From: Gonapodya prolifera JEL478
Taxonomy: Eukaryota; Monoblepharomycota; Monoblepharidomycetes; Monoblepharidales; Gonapodyaceae
NCBI GenBank assembly: GCA_001574975.1
Contig: KQ965790.1
Location: 221,581-285,580, forward strand
DNA length: 64,000 nucleotides
Reading direction: 5' to 3'
Part shown: positions 11,456-22,415 of the stretch, one piece after another
How positions within the stretch are numbered: position 1 is the first letter of the stretch
Layout: the number at the start of each line of letters is the position of its first letter
The notes under the pieces: generated by a model
What the model was told of the DNA's origin: nothing
Database searches by the model: none
Seen by the model: only the letters and a program-made list of their open reading frames with translations
Translations under genes and position numbers: made by a program

Positions 11456-12985
11456 TCACGACCCCGCCCCCTTCCCCCCCGTCCTCCCATTCACCTGACG
11501 CTGCCGTCCGCCCTCCGCCTTTCTCGCCGCAATGTAAGCCGGCACGTGTCCAAGCCTGTGTGGAAGTTGCGGCTTCCGCGGGGTCGAATCATTCGTGGGG
11601 GCGACGACGCGGGTGGGTTTGTGGGCCGCTTGGGAGGCTGCAGGGCGTATGACGCGCAGTTGGGGAAGCTCAGCTGGCAGTACTTTGTGAGGACTCCAGC
11701 ACATATGAATATGACGACTCACCTGCAAGTGTCTCCGCGACCTGTGTGGCCTTTTTGGCACGCCGGTCGGCAACCTCGCGGTCCCGCGCTTGACCGCAGT
11801 GCACGACCCAGCGGTACTCTGCGAGCGCAAGCCGAGCGAAGAACTGTCGGCGGGTATTGGCCTCGATGGTTGGTTGCGAGGTCTCGGTTGCGTCAGTGGG
11901 ATAAGGGTGAGGGGCATCGCGCGTGTCACTGCGCAGGTAGAGTGTGGTTTTGGAAACCGAGAGAGCGGAAGCGGAGGAGCTAGATGACGTTCCAGGCCGG
12001 GAGGAGTCAGTGGCAGAGTTGGAGCGCGGTGCGATATGCACCTCGCAGCGCCGCGCTGCCCCTGCCCCTGCCCCATCCGAGAGCGTGGCCGCGCCACTGT
12101 ACCGTGCCCTCGCCGCTGTCCCATGCTGGATCCCCTTTGACACAGGCGGGTGCGTCGTCGTCTGCGCCACCAAGCAGTGCAGACACAGTCTCGTGCGGAA
12201 CTCCCATGCGGCCACCGTAACAGAGTGGGGGTCGGCTGCAGCGGCAGCGGCGGCGGCGGGGCTGGACGGGCGGCGCCGAATGGTGGCGAGTGGGGGGAGG
12301 CCGGATAAGGTGTGCGAGCCCTGTGTGGTGAGTCCGGAGCCGCCCCAGGGTGCTGGGAGTGCGGTGGGTGGTGGACGCCGTGCAGGTGCAGGACGAGCGG
12401 AAGGCTTGGACTGGGCGAGTTTGGACGGAGACGACGACTTCGGAACGGTATCCGTGGCGACGTCGGGTTCTTTTCCGCATTCGAAGCACCACCAAGAAAA
12501 CCATATGGTGGACAGAGCCTGGGTAGTTAACGTCGGCAAGTGGGGTGGTGGCAGCTGGTCACTTCGTGGAAGTAGTGATGCGATGTCGGAGGGGAGAGTG
12601 GTGACGAAGCGACCGTACGCTTCTTTCCACAATCTAGTGGCAATAGCAGCGTGTATCGCGAAGTGTGGGTGTGGGAGTGAGCGAAGTGATGGTCCACAAG
12701 CAAATGTCAGACATACAAGATTTCATCTCACCTTTCCTCGCTCCGCACTGTTGCTCTCCACTCCTTGCACACCAACGACGCGACCACAAGGTCCAGTGGA
12801 GAGTGTGCCGTAGCGAAAACCAGCTCCAGGACCTCCGGGGGAAGACGCGGGGAGCGGGATCGCGACGGAAGCGACGGGTGGGGATGTGACGCATCCGAGT
12901 CCGCAGTCGCAGTTTGTGACGATTGAGGACTCAGCATGCTCGTTGTCTGGCGGGAATGAGGGAGTATGAGGCCAACGGAGGCCAA
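11456..12985 (-). CDS. F-box protein
   Basis: Exons 12985-12732, 12633-11723 and 11673-11456 join in frame to about 460 residues. An F-box lies near residues 46-82: PRLPPEVLELVFATA, then VASLVCKEWRATV, the usual L-P-x-E..L..I/V..V-C-x-x-W pattern. F-box proteins bind Skp1 and recruit targets to SCF ubiquitin ligases. The rest is a low-complexity Ser/Pro/Ala-rich linker with a poly-Ala run, then a charged helical region (RRQFFARLALAEYRWVVH) and a basic C-terminus. No WD40 or LRR repeats are visible, so the target is unknown. The gene sits between two transposon-rich islands but has normal G/C-rich coding sequence. A start at an internal Met (about residue 17) is possible. Confidence 0.7.
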
Positions 12986-13318
12986 ACGAGGCCAAACGAG
13001 AGCTCTGTCCGGTTGAATTTGGTCGCTCGTGATTCAGCCAGTCAGGCCAGTCCGCCCCGCATTCGCTTTGTGTTTTGTATGCTGTGATAACTAGGGCTTC
13101 TTTAGGGACACGTTCCTCGTGTCCTCATTGAGCTGTCTGGTGTCTTCATTTGAACATTGTTTCGCAATAGTCCAAAGGGAGCATTCGCGGAATGGACGTA
13201 TGCTTCAGGTGCAAAAAATCATGGCGCTATCTCGATTTCCTCCCTCCCCTCCCATCCTGTGCGACGTGCGTCAGAAACCCGGGGTCGCCGTGGCACCTAG
13301 TCTCTCCCGAATCATTCT

Positions 13319-14338
13319 GTGACGGTGCAACTCCACCATCACCCCTGGCAGTCTATTGCGCCTGTAAGAGGTACTCGTGCACTCCGAGAACCAATTCAAA
13401 TGAAGCAAACGTTGCACTGTTCAGGTGGTGACGTTTGCTTGGTGCAAGAAATGGGCGCAGCCGCAAACAGCCAACAAGGCCAAATGGTTATGGGTGCGTA
13501 CAATGCCAACATTGCCAAGGCAACATCTGCTGCAGCTCGCATTCATCTAACAGTGAGAGCTGAAGACAAGTTCTTGAAGGAGTACAGGAAGTACAATCAG
13601 CAGGGAGATCTGCTTGGACTGGCGCCCTGGCATGTTATTGTTGTGGGTAATTATAATGGAGCAGCCTGGCAAAGACACAATATCCAAAATGCTTTCTTCA
13701 AACTTGGATACCAGTGATCCCCTGCACAACCCCTCCACTGTTGCTATGATGCACTGTATCAGGAGGAGGAGGACTTTGGTGATCATGTTTGTCTTGTAGT
13801 GGAAAAGATGAAGAACCCTCCATTTCTGCCTCAACTTCCCAAGCGCCTGAGAGCCCTGCTGGTGATGGAGTTAACTGCAAAGTATGTCCACCAGTCAAAG
13901 CTTTTGGAACTAGGGGACTTTGAAGAGTCCCTACACCAGCATATCAACAAGATAGAAAGTGAAGGAACAGATGGCCATAGTCATAAGGAACAGGGACAGT
14001 GGGGTGATTCCTCAAGCAATGAGGAAGATGGAAGGGACAATGATTGGACAGGTGGTGGTTTGGGAAAAGGCTCAAGCTCCTCACAAGGTTTCATCAGCTC
14101 TGAATCTGGCAACAAGGACTCCTACTGTAAAAATTTGTTGCTCCAGACCTCCCCTGCAACAGATGAGGCCTCTAATGTGGAAGCTGATGTACAGTGTGAC
14201 AAGTTACCAGCTTCCAGAAAGAGGAGTGCAGACGAAGCAGGGCTAGACAAAGAACACAAACACCTGGATTACAAATAGAATGTTGAGAGCTTGCTGGAGG
14301 AGTTGGCATTGAGCCTTAATAACAACAAGAACAAGGTG
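13319..14338 (+). pseudogene. Decayed A/T-rich gene with in-frame stops
   Basis: One frame remains largely open from 13319 to a GTGAGT donor at about 14336, but is broken by TGA at 13715-13717 and TAG at 14276-14278. Protein-like sequence continues through both breaks (VIVVGNYNGAAWQRHNIQNA before; DFGDHVCLVVEKMK, then LPKRLRALLVMEL after). A further exon after a CCATTAG acceptor near 14398 also shows a frame change. The family is not recognised. The acidic/Ser-rich second half (SSSNEEDGRDND) looks like a linker. Compositionally it belongs to island 2, so it is probably transposon cargo or a captured gene now degrading. Confidence 0.5.
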
Positions 14339-17300
14339 AGTATTGTATGCATGGAAGGTTTCCAATCTTGAATGTGATGAGAAAACATGGACCATTAGGC
14401 CACTGCTGGACCTATTAATGCCACTTCTACTGATCCCATGGGAGCTGTCAATGACCTGATCAAGGGTGACAAAATCTTCATCAAGAGTCTACATTCTCTA
14501 CATGGACTTTTGATGCATCATCTAGACTTGATGCCATGTTTGATGAAGTTTATCTACTTGTTAAGGACCACACAGCAGTCTCAGTGCTTAGTCCAATGGA
14601 GGAGGAAGCACTGCAATGCCTGTTCCATGGATGATAGCTCACAAAAGAGACGGCAAGACTTCATGGAAACGGTGCAGGAGACCATGTTTGTTCAATTCAA
14701 TTCCACCTCAAGCACGCAGTATTCAATGTGGAGGCTGGCATCAGCATGGAATTAGAAGCAAAAGGGATGGCTGGCACTCTTGGAGATGTCAAAACTGGTG
14801 AAGTGCAGTCTGCAAAAGTGGATGATAGAAGAGTTTGGGAAGGAATTGATGCCATGGAGATAAGACAAGTTCTGAAGGTGACTTAATGTTGTGCACTTTT
14901 AACTCCAACACTATCTGACCATCTGGATCCATGTAGGAGGACAGTTGATATCTTGCATTTGATCACAGTCCAAAGGAGCACAACAATATGCTTTGCAACA
15001 TATCCATACTGTTAACACTGACACTATCACTAAGAAAGGAGGTATAAAAGACCAAATGATCAGTCTGCATGCTGGGGGGAAGGTTGTTGCTGACAGGAAT
15101 GAGTTGACCAAGGTGGATTGTCAGGCTCAGGATGGGCAACCTGCATCTGACACCAATGCAGAGGCCCACCAGACAGGCCATTGTCTGAAGACCTGTCCCA
15201 TAGGAGACTGTGACCTCTTTGTTTCCAATTAATGTGGACATGTTCAGTATAAACATTGATTCAAAAGTACAGTGTGCTGGACCTTTAGCTTACCTGCTGG
15301 AATGGGCATTTCCCAGAGCACACCTTGTGCCAGTTGTCTGTTACAGTGCTCCCTAACTAGCCTAGGGCTATAGCTATGTCTGGGCCTTCTCCCGGTGACT
15401 TGGGGTCTCTCCCTCCACTCCAACCCTGTTACTCCCTTGGCCAAAGGTTGTCAAAGCACCAGAAGATAGCCTTCTGCAGGTATCAAGACCAACTTGCAGA
15501 GGATTATGTCTCAGGAAAACAAGTGGGTTGACAATGTCAGAGCCGCTGGGGGAAAACACTAGACTGAGACCAAAACAGAATGATAGATAATTGCTTGTAC
15601 AAGGAGCGGATGACTCTAACGTACCATGGCTCTCCTGAAACCATGCCAGATTGTCTTTTTGTCCAGCTAAGGAAACAAGAGTCTCAACAATGCAGCCCTG
15701 TGGTGGCAAAGGAAATAGGTCAGGAGGTTGCTCACTGACAGTGTGCAAACAATAGGCTCACATGGTCTCAATGTGATTCAAGTGCATGCTTTGTGAGCAT
15801 TGGGGAAAGGCACTAACTAACCATTGCCTACCACCACAACCAAAGTAGTGTGGCAAATAAGGCCTCAAATAAACAACCTGCCTGTGATCACAACACTTAT
15901 CATCAAAGAAATTGGAGAGCATGTCTTTGAAGTGTAACAACCATGTATGCCAACTTAAATGCACCTCACAAATTGCTTCTGATAGGAAAGTGAACCTCTA
16001 ATTATAAGGGTGACTAAGGCAAGCAGCTGCACATTCATTCACTTCCCAGCAAGCATCCATGGCAAACTAGAAGAAAATTAGCACTTCAACTGTTTTCATT
16101 TGTGTCCTTGATGAAAACACTGCAATCAGCTCAAATTGTTTGATGCTGTCGCAAATGCTTTACCTGAGGAGTGCGTCTTTGGAACGTCTCTCCGTTATGG
16201 TCACTGGAGGTACTACTGCTCCATGACTGATTCCGGGGCTCAAAGATTTTGACTGCCAAATTTCATCATGGGGAGACTCCACTGCAACAGTCCAAATTTT
16301 TGGAGGGGAAGCGGGTACCTCAGGAAATGATGGCACAGGCACAGACAAGCTTTCAATGATCTGTTTTGCAACACGCATGCTTTCATTCTCTTTCATCCAC
16401 TTTGTGGCAGTTGCTGCACTGTCTTCATCCCACCCACTCTTGCTTGCCTCCTCAAGATCCGTTTCACTGCCATTCCACTGCGCCTAGTGCTGCTTTATCA
16501 TCTCTGTACACAGGCTTTCCACAAGCTTGTTGTCTGTGCCACCGCAACAGATGCATGGTGAAGACAATGGGATGCTCAGGGTGGCCACCCAGTGGTGCTC
16601 AGCACAAGAGTGTCCTTCAGCTATTTGCAATCCAAATTTGGTATCAACACCACACTGTGAGGTTGAGGGCAGAGTCAGGATGGGAGGTGGTGGGGGAGGA
16701 GAAATAAGTGGGGCTCTTGAAGTATTAGCTGAATGGGCAACATTCAGTAATCCTTCTTCAAGTGGTTGGAATGTGGCTTCTGACTGTACAAGTGACAGTA
16801 CATGATCCTGACCAAGTCTTCCACAGTCCATCCCTCAAGATCCTTTGAACCTATCACCAGAGTTGCAATCATTCTGTAATATATGTGCTTCTTCATTAAT
16901 ATTGTTTCCTTTTCCCACCAAGGAAGCCAGGGCCCCAAGAGCTGTACTCCAAATGAATGCACTCAGCTGGTGTGCAGTGGCTACATGCCATAGCAACCAG
17001 CATGAAGCACAAACACAGTGAATCACTACCACTGTATTTGTTTGGAGAGGGAGCACAGACTCTGCTGCAGACTTGAGTGATTCCAGATAAGAGATGAAGA
17101 GTGCTGGAACAAAAGGCCCAAGTTGGCTCAAAACTGGTGGAAAATGGTCAGCAGCTTCTCCATGCATCTGGGGACAAAACACCCACATGAAATCAAAATT
17201 TGATTCATCACTCTGTCACCAAGAACTTGGTCCAATTTGTGTCTGAGTGGAATTTGCAGTGAAGATCCATGACAGTTCCCCATTGCATGTAGGGATTTGT

Positions 17301-17790
17301 TGAACAAAGTAAGTCACACTGGAGTGGAATATGTGATGAACAGTGTTGAATTATCTTCATACAAGAGCCAAATGGCCATCGCAGCAAGTTTTAGACAGAT
17401 TCAGTCTCTGAGCTTGGCGTACTTGTTGGGGTCAATAGAATTGTATGCCTTGTCTACAACATTTTTCAACCTGAGCAAAACAAGGCATCCTCAGTATTTT
17501 TTCTAAAACAATCCCATGTGCTACAAACCATAGAGCGCCTGACTGAGTGTGCTACACAACCTAGGTGAGCTGCACAAGCCTGTATTCTGCAGGAACGTGT
17601 ATATATGATCAGATGTACATAGCAAGATAAAATGTGCATAGAACTCACCTGCAGGAATGTGATGCCAAACTTAGGGCACGTCCTGCAGGTGTGCACATCT
17701 AAACCCGCGGCCACAGTAGTGGCACAGCAGCTAATACCCAACACTCATACTACACTATATACTCCACATTAGTGGATGTCAGTGTGACAT
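13400..17790. mobile_element. A/T-rich transposon-derived island 2
   Basis: Begins within the decayed gene above and runs to the Ty3/Gypsy remnant. Between 14.4 and 17.5 kb only short frames are found, and none could be assembled into a recognised domain. Minus-strand pieces such as VPVPSFPEVPASPPKIWTVA (about 16300) look protein-like but are isolated. The right end carries copy B of the dispersed repeat, immediately next to the truncated reverse-transcriptase fragment, which suggests nested insertion. Confidence 0.45.
17548..17790. repeat. Dispersed repeat, copy B
   Basis: Second copy of the segment at 8788-9010. The minus-strand exon reads TCRTCPKFGITFLQ here, against TCRACPKFGVTFLQ in copy A, followed by the same splice donor. 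Substitutions are partly conservative, so both copies may descend from a once-functional family. Confidence 0.8.
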
Positions 17791-17794
17791 GAAT

Positions 17795-18926
17795 CTCTGC
17801 CAATGTGAGACTGCAGGTTTCCAACCCTCCCACATTACTAATTACTCAAATGTGCCATATTTGCATTGGAAAGCTGTTTTACATTCATCCCCAGGTTGGA
17901 TCCTAATTCTGTGGTATGCTTTAGTGCAGTCAATTTTGGTGTACCAAGTCAAACCAGCCATGGACTTGGCAAGTTCTGGCAAATTNCCAGGTTGGATCCT
18001 AATTCTGTGGTATGCTTTAGTGCAGTCAATTTTGGTGTACCAAGTCAAACCAGCCATGGACTTGGCAAGTTCTGGCAAATTTGGAATTGAGTAGAAGTTG
18101 TTTGGGATTGCTTTATTTTTTCCCTGAAGGTCATGGCAGAGTCTTAGTTTATGGCCCTCATCTTTGAAAAAGATGGGGTGTGCAGTATCAGATTTGGAGC
18201 AGAGGAGAGTGCAGTTATTGAGACCATTTTTTAAGAGCTCTTGCAGTTCAAGATTGTCTTTAGCATTAAGATTGTAGACTTTTCTTGCTTTAGGGAAGTG
18301 AAAACCTGCTTTGATATCAATGGGGAAGTCAAATTTTCCTCTCAGAGGAGGGAGGTCTGTTGCTGCTTCAACATCAAAGACATCAGAAAATTCAGCATAA
18401 ACTGTGGGAATGTTTTCAGGCAATGGTAGACCCTTTTTGGGCATAGAAGGAGTTATTTTGGCAACAGGGAGGTCTAATTTGGATTTATATGGAGAAATTT
18501 CTCCTGTCTTTCAGTTTGTAATTGGATTAAATTTTTGAAGCCAAGGTAAACCTAGTAAAACATCTCTATTGCCAATATTCATGACAAGAAAGTACATGGA
18601 AGGTTCCCAGACGTGGCGTGCAATGGTAGTCTTATAGGCCATAGTCCTGTGAGTAATGCCACCTTCGATATACATATCATCTATTTGTTTAACTTGCTTA
18701 GGTTTAGATAGTGAGACTGTTGGTATTTTGTATTTTGAAATAAAGTGGGACTAATAAGTGCATAGATGGATGAGCCAGAGTCGATCTCAGCAGAAGTAGA
18801 TATGGAAGTTGAGTTTATTTGTAATTTCAAGTTAACCAATATGCTTAGATTGCTTCTACTTGTGCTTGTTCCAACTCTGACATCTGTCTGCTTGGATGCC
18901 AAAGGGTGATACGGCAATTCAAGCAC
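17795..18926 (-). pseudogene. Ty3/Gypsy retrotransposon remnant (protease plus start of reverse transcriptase)
   Basis: Minus-strand pieces in pol order. A retropepsin site (AEIDSGSSIY) lies near 18770-18790; its end DVLLGLPWLQKFNP is near 18530-18570, in another frame; the reverse-transcriptase N-terminal region follows at 18444-17842 (KLRLCHDLQGKN, TWYTKIDCTKAYHRIRI, CKTAFQCKYGTFE). A TAA replaces the residue before LVM at the start of the next RT block, and homology then ends at the junction with repeat copy B. The YxDD catalytic box, RNase H, integrase and LTRs are absent. The protease is frameshifted. This is a dead fragment inserted just beyond the stop codon of the FMN-reductase-like gene. 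An assembly duplication (17891-18081) lies inside it. Confidence 0.85.
17891..18081. other. Assembly join: exact 95-bp duplication around a single N
   Basis: Bases 17891-17985 and 17987-18081 are identical and are separated only by N at 17986. This is the signature of two overlapping contig ends placed side by side. It creates a false in-frame repeat inside the RT fragment. Real sequence should contain this segment once. Confidence 0.93.
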
Positions 18927-19130
18927 CGTCTCATGGACTCAAGGATTACAAGAGGGAGTGAAAAGGATTCAAGACAGACAGTGTACTGGGGTGAAAGAAA
19001 AGGAGGGAAATGTTCACTTTTAGTTCTTGTAGCTTCCATCTTCTCTTGCACAAGTTAGGGACAGATTCTGTTTGGTCAATGAGGAAGAACGATGAGATTT
19101 CATTTGATGCATTACTTGCAACAAGTCTAT

Positions 19131-19928
19131 CTATTTGCTAGTTGCGAGTTCTCCCTCTCTAGCTACCTTGACTGCCATTCTGTAAGATTCCAACTCTGTC
19201 ACAAATGCTTCCACTGCCTTCACTGACATCAGATCCTTGGGCACTCCTGAGGTTTCAAAGTTGGAGGATGAGAGGTTGGGCCAGGTGAGAGCAAGAGGGC
19301 ATGCAACCATTCCAAGTTGGGCGCACATTGGGCAAAGTGCGGTGCCTGAAGGGGGACATGTGAGTTGGCAACGTGAGTTCTGGTATGACAGACAGACCTG
19401 CAATCCAGCCAGCACCAAAGCTGATACTGTAGCATGTAATTCCAGCCACCTTGCGGTGGAACTCCAGCAAGAAATGATCCATCATGTTTGACAAAGCAGG
19501 TGCCATGCCTTGGTTGTACTCCGGGGTGACAAGGACAAAAGCGTTGGCAGTGGCAAACTTGTCATGGAGAAAGCAAAGATTGGTTGGGACTTTGCAGCAG
19601 TGGGCAAGATCTCAATGGGAAATAGCACTGCAGCATATGAGTGTCAAAAGCGTATCCACCTTCTCCACCTTCTTTGTAGTCCATGAACCGTTTTTTGAGA
19701 ATGGGAAGGTCATACTCAGGCTTCATGCAATCTACAAATGTCAAATGGTGGCCTTGCAGACACCAGACGGCAGAAAGGTCAGATCTCGACAACTTGAGTG
19801 ATGACGTATGAGGCTATATTACCTCGATCCACGATGGCTCTGTTGACGTACTCGGCTACCTTGATGCCCAAGCGACCCTCACGCGCTGATGCAAGAATTG
19901 TGACGATCGATAGAGCAGTTCAGGCCAT
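19131..19928 (-). pseudogene. NAD(P)H-dependent FMN reductase-like gene, probable nonsense mutation near start
   Basis: Exons 19928-19823, 19752-19669, 19589-19398 and 19345-19131 join in frame. They match the flavodoxin-like FMN reductase/chromate reductase family: ILASAREGRLGIKVAEYV (phosphate-binding loop region), EYDLPILKKRF, AFVLVTPEYNQGMAPALSNMMDH (the hallmark TPEYN segment), and a C-terminal AFVTELESYRMAVKVA helix. Such enzymes reduce FMN or quinones in the cytosol. The only upstream in-frame ATG (19926-19928) is followed two codons later by TGA (19920-19922), directly before the conserved beta strand. The gene is therefore inactivated, or uses an upstream start and exon I cannot see. 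The remaining frame is intact, so inactivation would be recent. It abuts the retrotransposon remnant. Confidence 0.65.
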
Positions 19929-20052
19929 GACGGGGAAGTTGGAACAGGAACAAGTATAGGAGACCACAGCAACACCAATAATGGCAGCATTTATTTGCCC
20001 CCAGGCGGGAAGACCCATTCCTTGAGCAAAATAAATAAGCTTCTGATTAATT

Positions 20053-21804
20053 TTATCTCGCCGTCCATCCTCCGTCTATGGGCAAAACGGCCCCGTTGAT
20101 CCCTCGTGCTTCCTCCCCACAGAGAAATCCAACTACCCCAGCCACCTCTTCTGTGTCCAGCAAACGCTTTTGGGGCATGGGTGCACACATGACGTCTGAA
20201 ACCACACGCTCGGGAGGGAGGGAGAGAAGCCGCGACTGGTTCGCGATTTGGGCGTCTACGAGAGGAGTGGAAACGTAAGACGGGCTTCAATGGAGCAGAG
20301 GTCGGAAGGAGAGAGGGGGAAGAAAGGGGTAGAATAGAGCGGGATGGCAACAGTGAGTACATACGCCAAGTGTGGGGGGGAGGTTTAATATACTTGAATC
20401 ACACGTACCAAATTACGTTGCAGGTTACGTTCTGCGTTTGTGCGGCGGCTTCAAGTGCCGTAGTCTACGCGGGTGACATTGCGGAAAGATTGAGAAGCGA
20501 AAGTATCATGAAGTCAGTGATTTGTATATCGAGCATCGAAACGCACGATCGTTCACCTTGGTCAAGCCCTGTTATTGGCCACATGGCAAGTGATGTGAAA
20601 ATGGGTTTTCGGTCGGGTAAGGGCATGAAGGAGGTATTCATGAAATGGTCAATTTTGTTCCCCGTGCAGCTCTGCTCAACGTTTGCAGCTGGTCCAAACG
20701 GCCGTATCCTTGCCCACGACACCACCATAACAGCACCACACACTCACCACCAACCCATGCTTGGCAGAAATGTACGCCGCCTTTCCCTCACTCGCAATCA
20801 TGCTGTGGATACTCCCGACGTTGATGATTCTGCCCCATCCACCCTCATACATCTCCGGGAGGAGAAGCTGCGTGAGTCGGAACGGGGCGGTGAGGAGGAC
20901 GGAGAGGATCAAGTTCCATGTGGCGGGTGGGAAGGAAGGGATTGGGTGCACGGATTGAAGTCCTGTGTTGGGGCGATAACAACAGCGGGGGATTACGAAC
21001 ACAGAAAACCATCGATTCTCTTTCCTCCCTCCATTCCCACGCCCGTTCCCGTCCACATATGTCATTGCCTGCCCATCGATCTTCTTCCGTCCCCCTTCCC
21101 GAGCCAATCCAATGCCACACATACCTGCATTGTTGACCAACACTCCCACATAATTTCGCTGCCCCTCACCTCCTTCTTTAGCAAACTTTCCGGCTGCTTC
21201 TGTCAAGGTCACGAGGTCTGCGTCGACTGAGCAGTCCGCGCGGACGAAGAGGGCGGGGTTGGCGACTTTCGACTGATGAAGATTGATAAGAAGGACGTGA
21301 GTCAGACGCCCAATAGGAGTTGGCTTTCAACAGCACTCCGTCTTTCTTCAACAACTCTTTTGAACATTTGTCGTGTTCTTGCTTTTCTTGCGATGCCGTC
21401 GGGAGGGGCGATATCCTCCTTCCCGCCAAATGCAAATCGATTCCTGTTTTCCCTCTGTCGCCAATATGATCACCTCCTTTCCAATGTCGTTGACCATTCG
21501 AACAGTCTCTTCTCCTCCCTGGGGGTTCAAGTCGGCCACGACAACTCTTGCACCTCTTCGAGCAAGCTCCAGGGCAGATGCCCGGCCGATTCCAGATCCG
21601 GCGCCTGTCTAGGTTCAATGAAATATGATCCATCATATGACAGGATCGTTGCCGATGGGTGGATTGCGATCGCGGCAAACGGGAGGATCGTTGCCGATGC
21701 CGACGGGCGATTCTTCGTCAGACAGACAGCAGGTGGGAAAAACTAGACCAGATACTCACGACGAGTGCAGTGTGACCAAGTAGAGGAAGCAGCCGAGATG
21801 CCAT
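20053..21804 (-). CDS. Short-chain dehydrogenase, 3-hydroxybutyrate dehydrogenase-like
   Basis: Seven exons: 21804-21760, 21608-21474, 21272-21125, 20962-20748, 20568-20557, 20464-20409, 20284-20053; 280 residues, standard for classical SDRs. Motifs: TGAGSGIGRASALELARRGA (nucleotide-binding TGxxxGIG), VLVNNAG, catalytic Ser in GRIINVGSIHS, and Tyr/Lys in AAYISAKHG. The segment CPSYVSTPLVDAQIANQ, the KRLLDTEEVAGVVGFLC region and the ending INGAVLPIDGGWTAR are typical of bacterial-type D-beta-hydroxybutyrate dehydrogenases. These interconvert 3-hydroxybutyrate and acetoacetate with NAD. The fifth exon is only 12 nt (Gly-Leu-Thr-Lys). No targeting peptide is obvious. It is divergent from the heme oxygenase gene. 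Confidence 0.88.
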
Positions 21805-22415
21805 CGACGTTTACTGGAAGTTGAGATGAGGGATGTTGCAGTGCTTCGGTCCCGGTTGAGGGGTGATTGTCTGGCAGGGTGAACATACCATGGGAAGAAC
21901 GCCATGGGTGCAGTGGTTACCTTACACACAAGAGTGGGACTCATCGTTTCACAGCTAGCGCAAAGGGCGGTCTGCACGAGTGGCCATACGAGAGATCCGT
22001 GGGGACGACTGGATGGTCACACTTCAAAGTTGAACCTCTGAGAGCTCTGGGTTCGCATACCGCAGTATGAAATTCATTTGAGACAGAAAGCTCTGACAGT
22101 CGTTTATAAGGAGCAGCATACCTCCGCACATTTGGTAGGCGGGAGCTAAGGTTGGATTCACATCGTTCATGTTATTATTCTCTGACGTTTGTGAGATGTT
22201 TCTTGATTCGGCTCTCATCGCCAACCAAAACGCCGGATGATTGCATCGCGCAAGATGTTCATGAACATAAAGTTCTTGTGAGCTCATTGGTACGCCGGCC
22301 CTACCTTGTGCACAACGGATGACTTAGGCCCCGGAGGACGGAGGAGGAGCGGAACCTAAAGGCTCACCTGACTTAAGAAGCAGCCATCGCCGTGTCTCCG
22401 TCTCTCACAATATCG
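21805..22415. promoter_or_regulatory. Divergent promoter region, HBDH-like / heme oxygenase
   Basis: About 610 bp between the two divergent start codons. No coding signal and no clear TATA box are seen. Both genes' promoters must be within or near this stretch. Confidence 0.35.

Noticed and set aside
11944-12813. 289-codon + strand open frame
   Set aside because: Antisense of the F-box gene's G/C-rich second exon; Ala/Gly/Arg-rich with no motif, whereas the minus strand holds the F-box and splices correctly.
17891-18081. Apparent internal duplication in the reverse-transcriptase fragment
   Set aside because: Exact duplication around one N is an assembly join, not biology.
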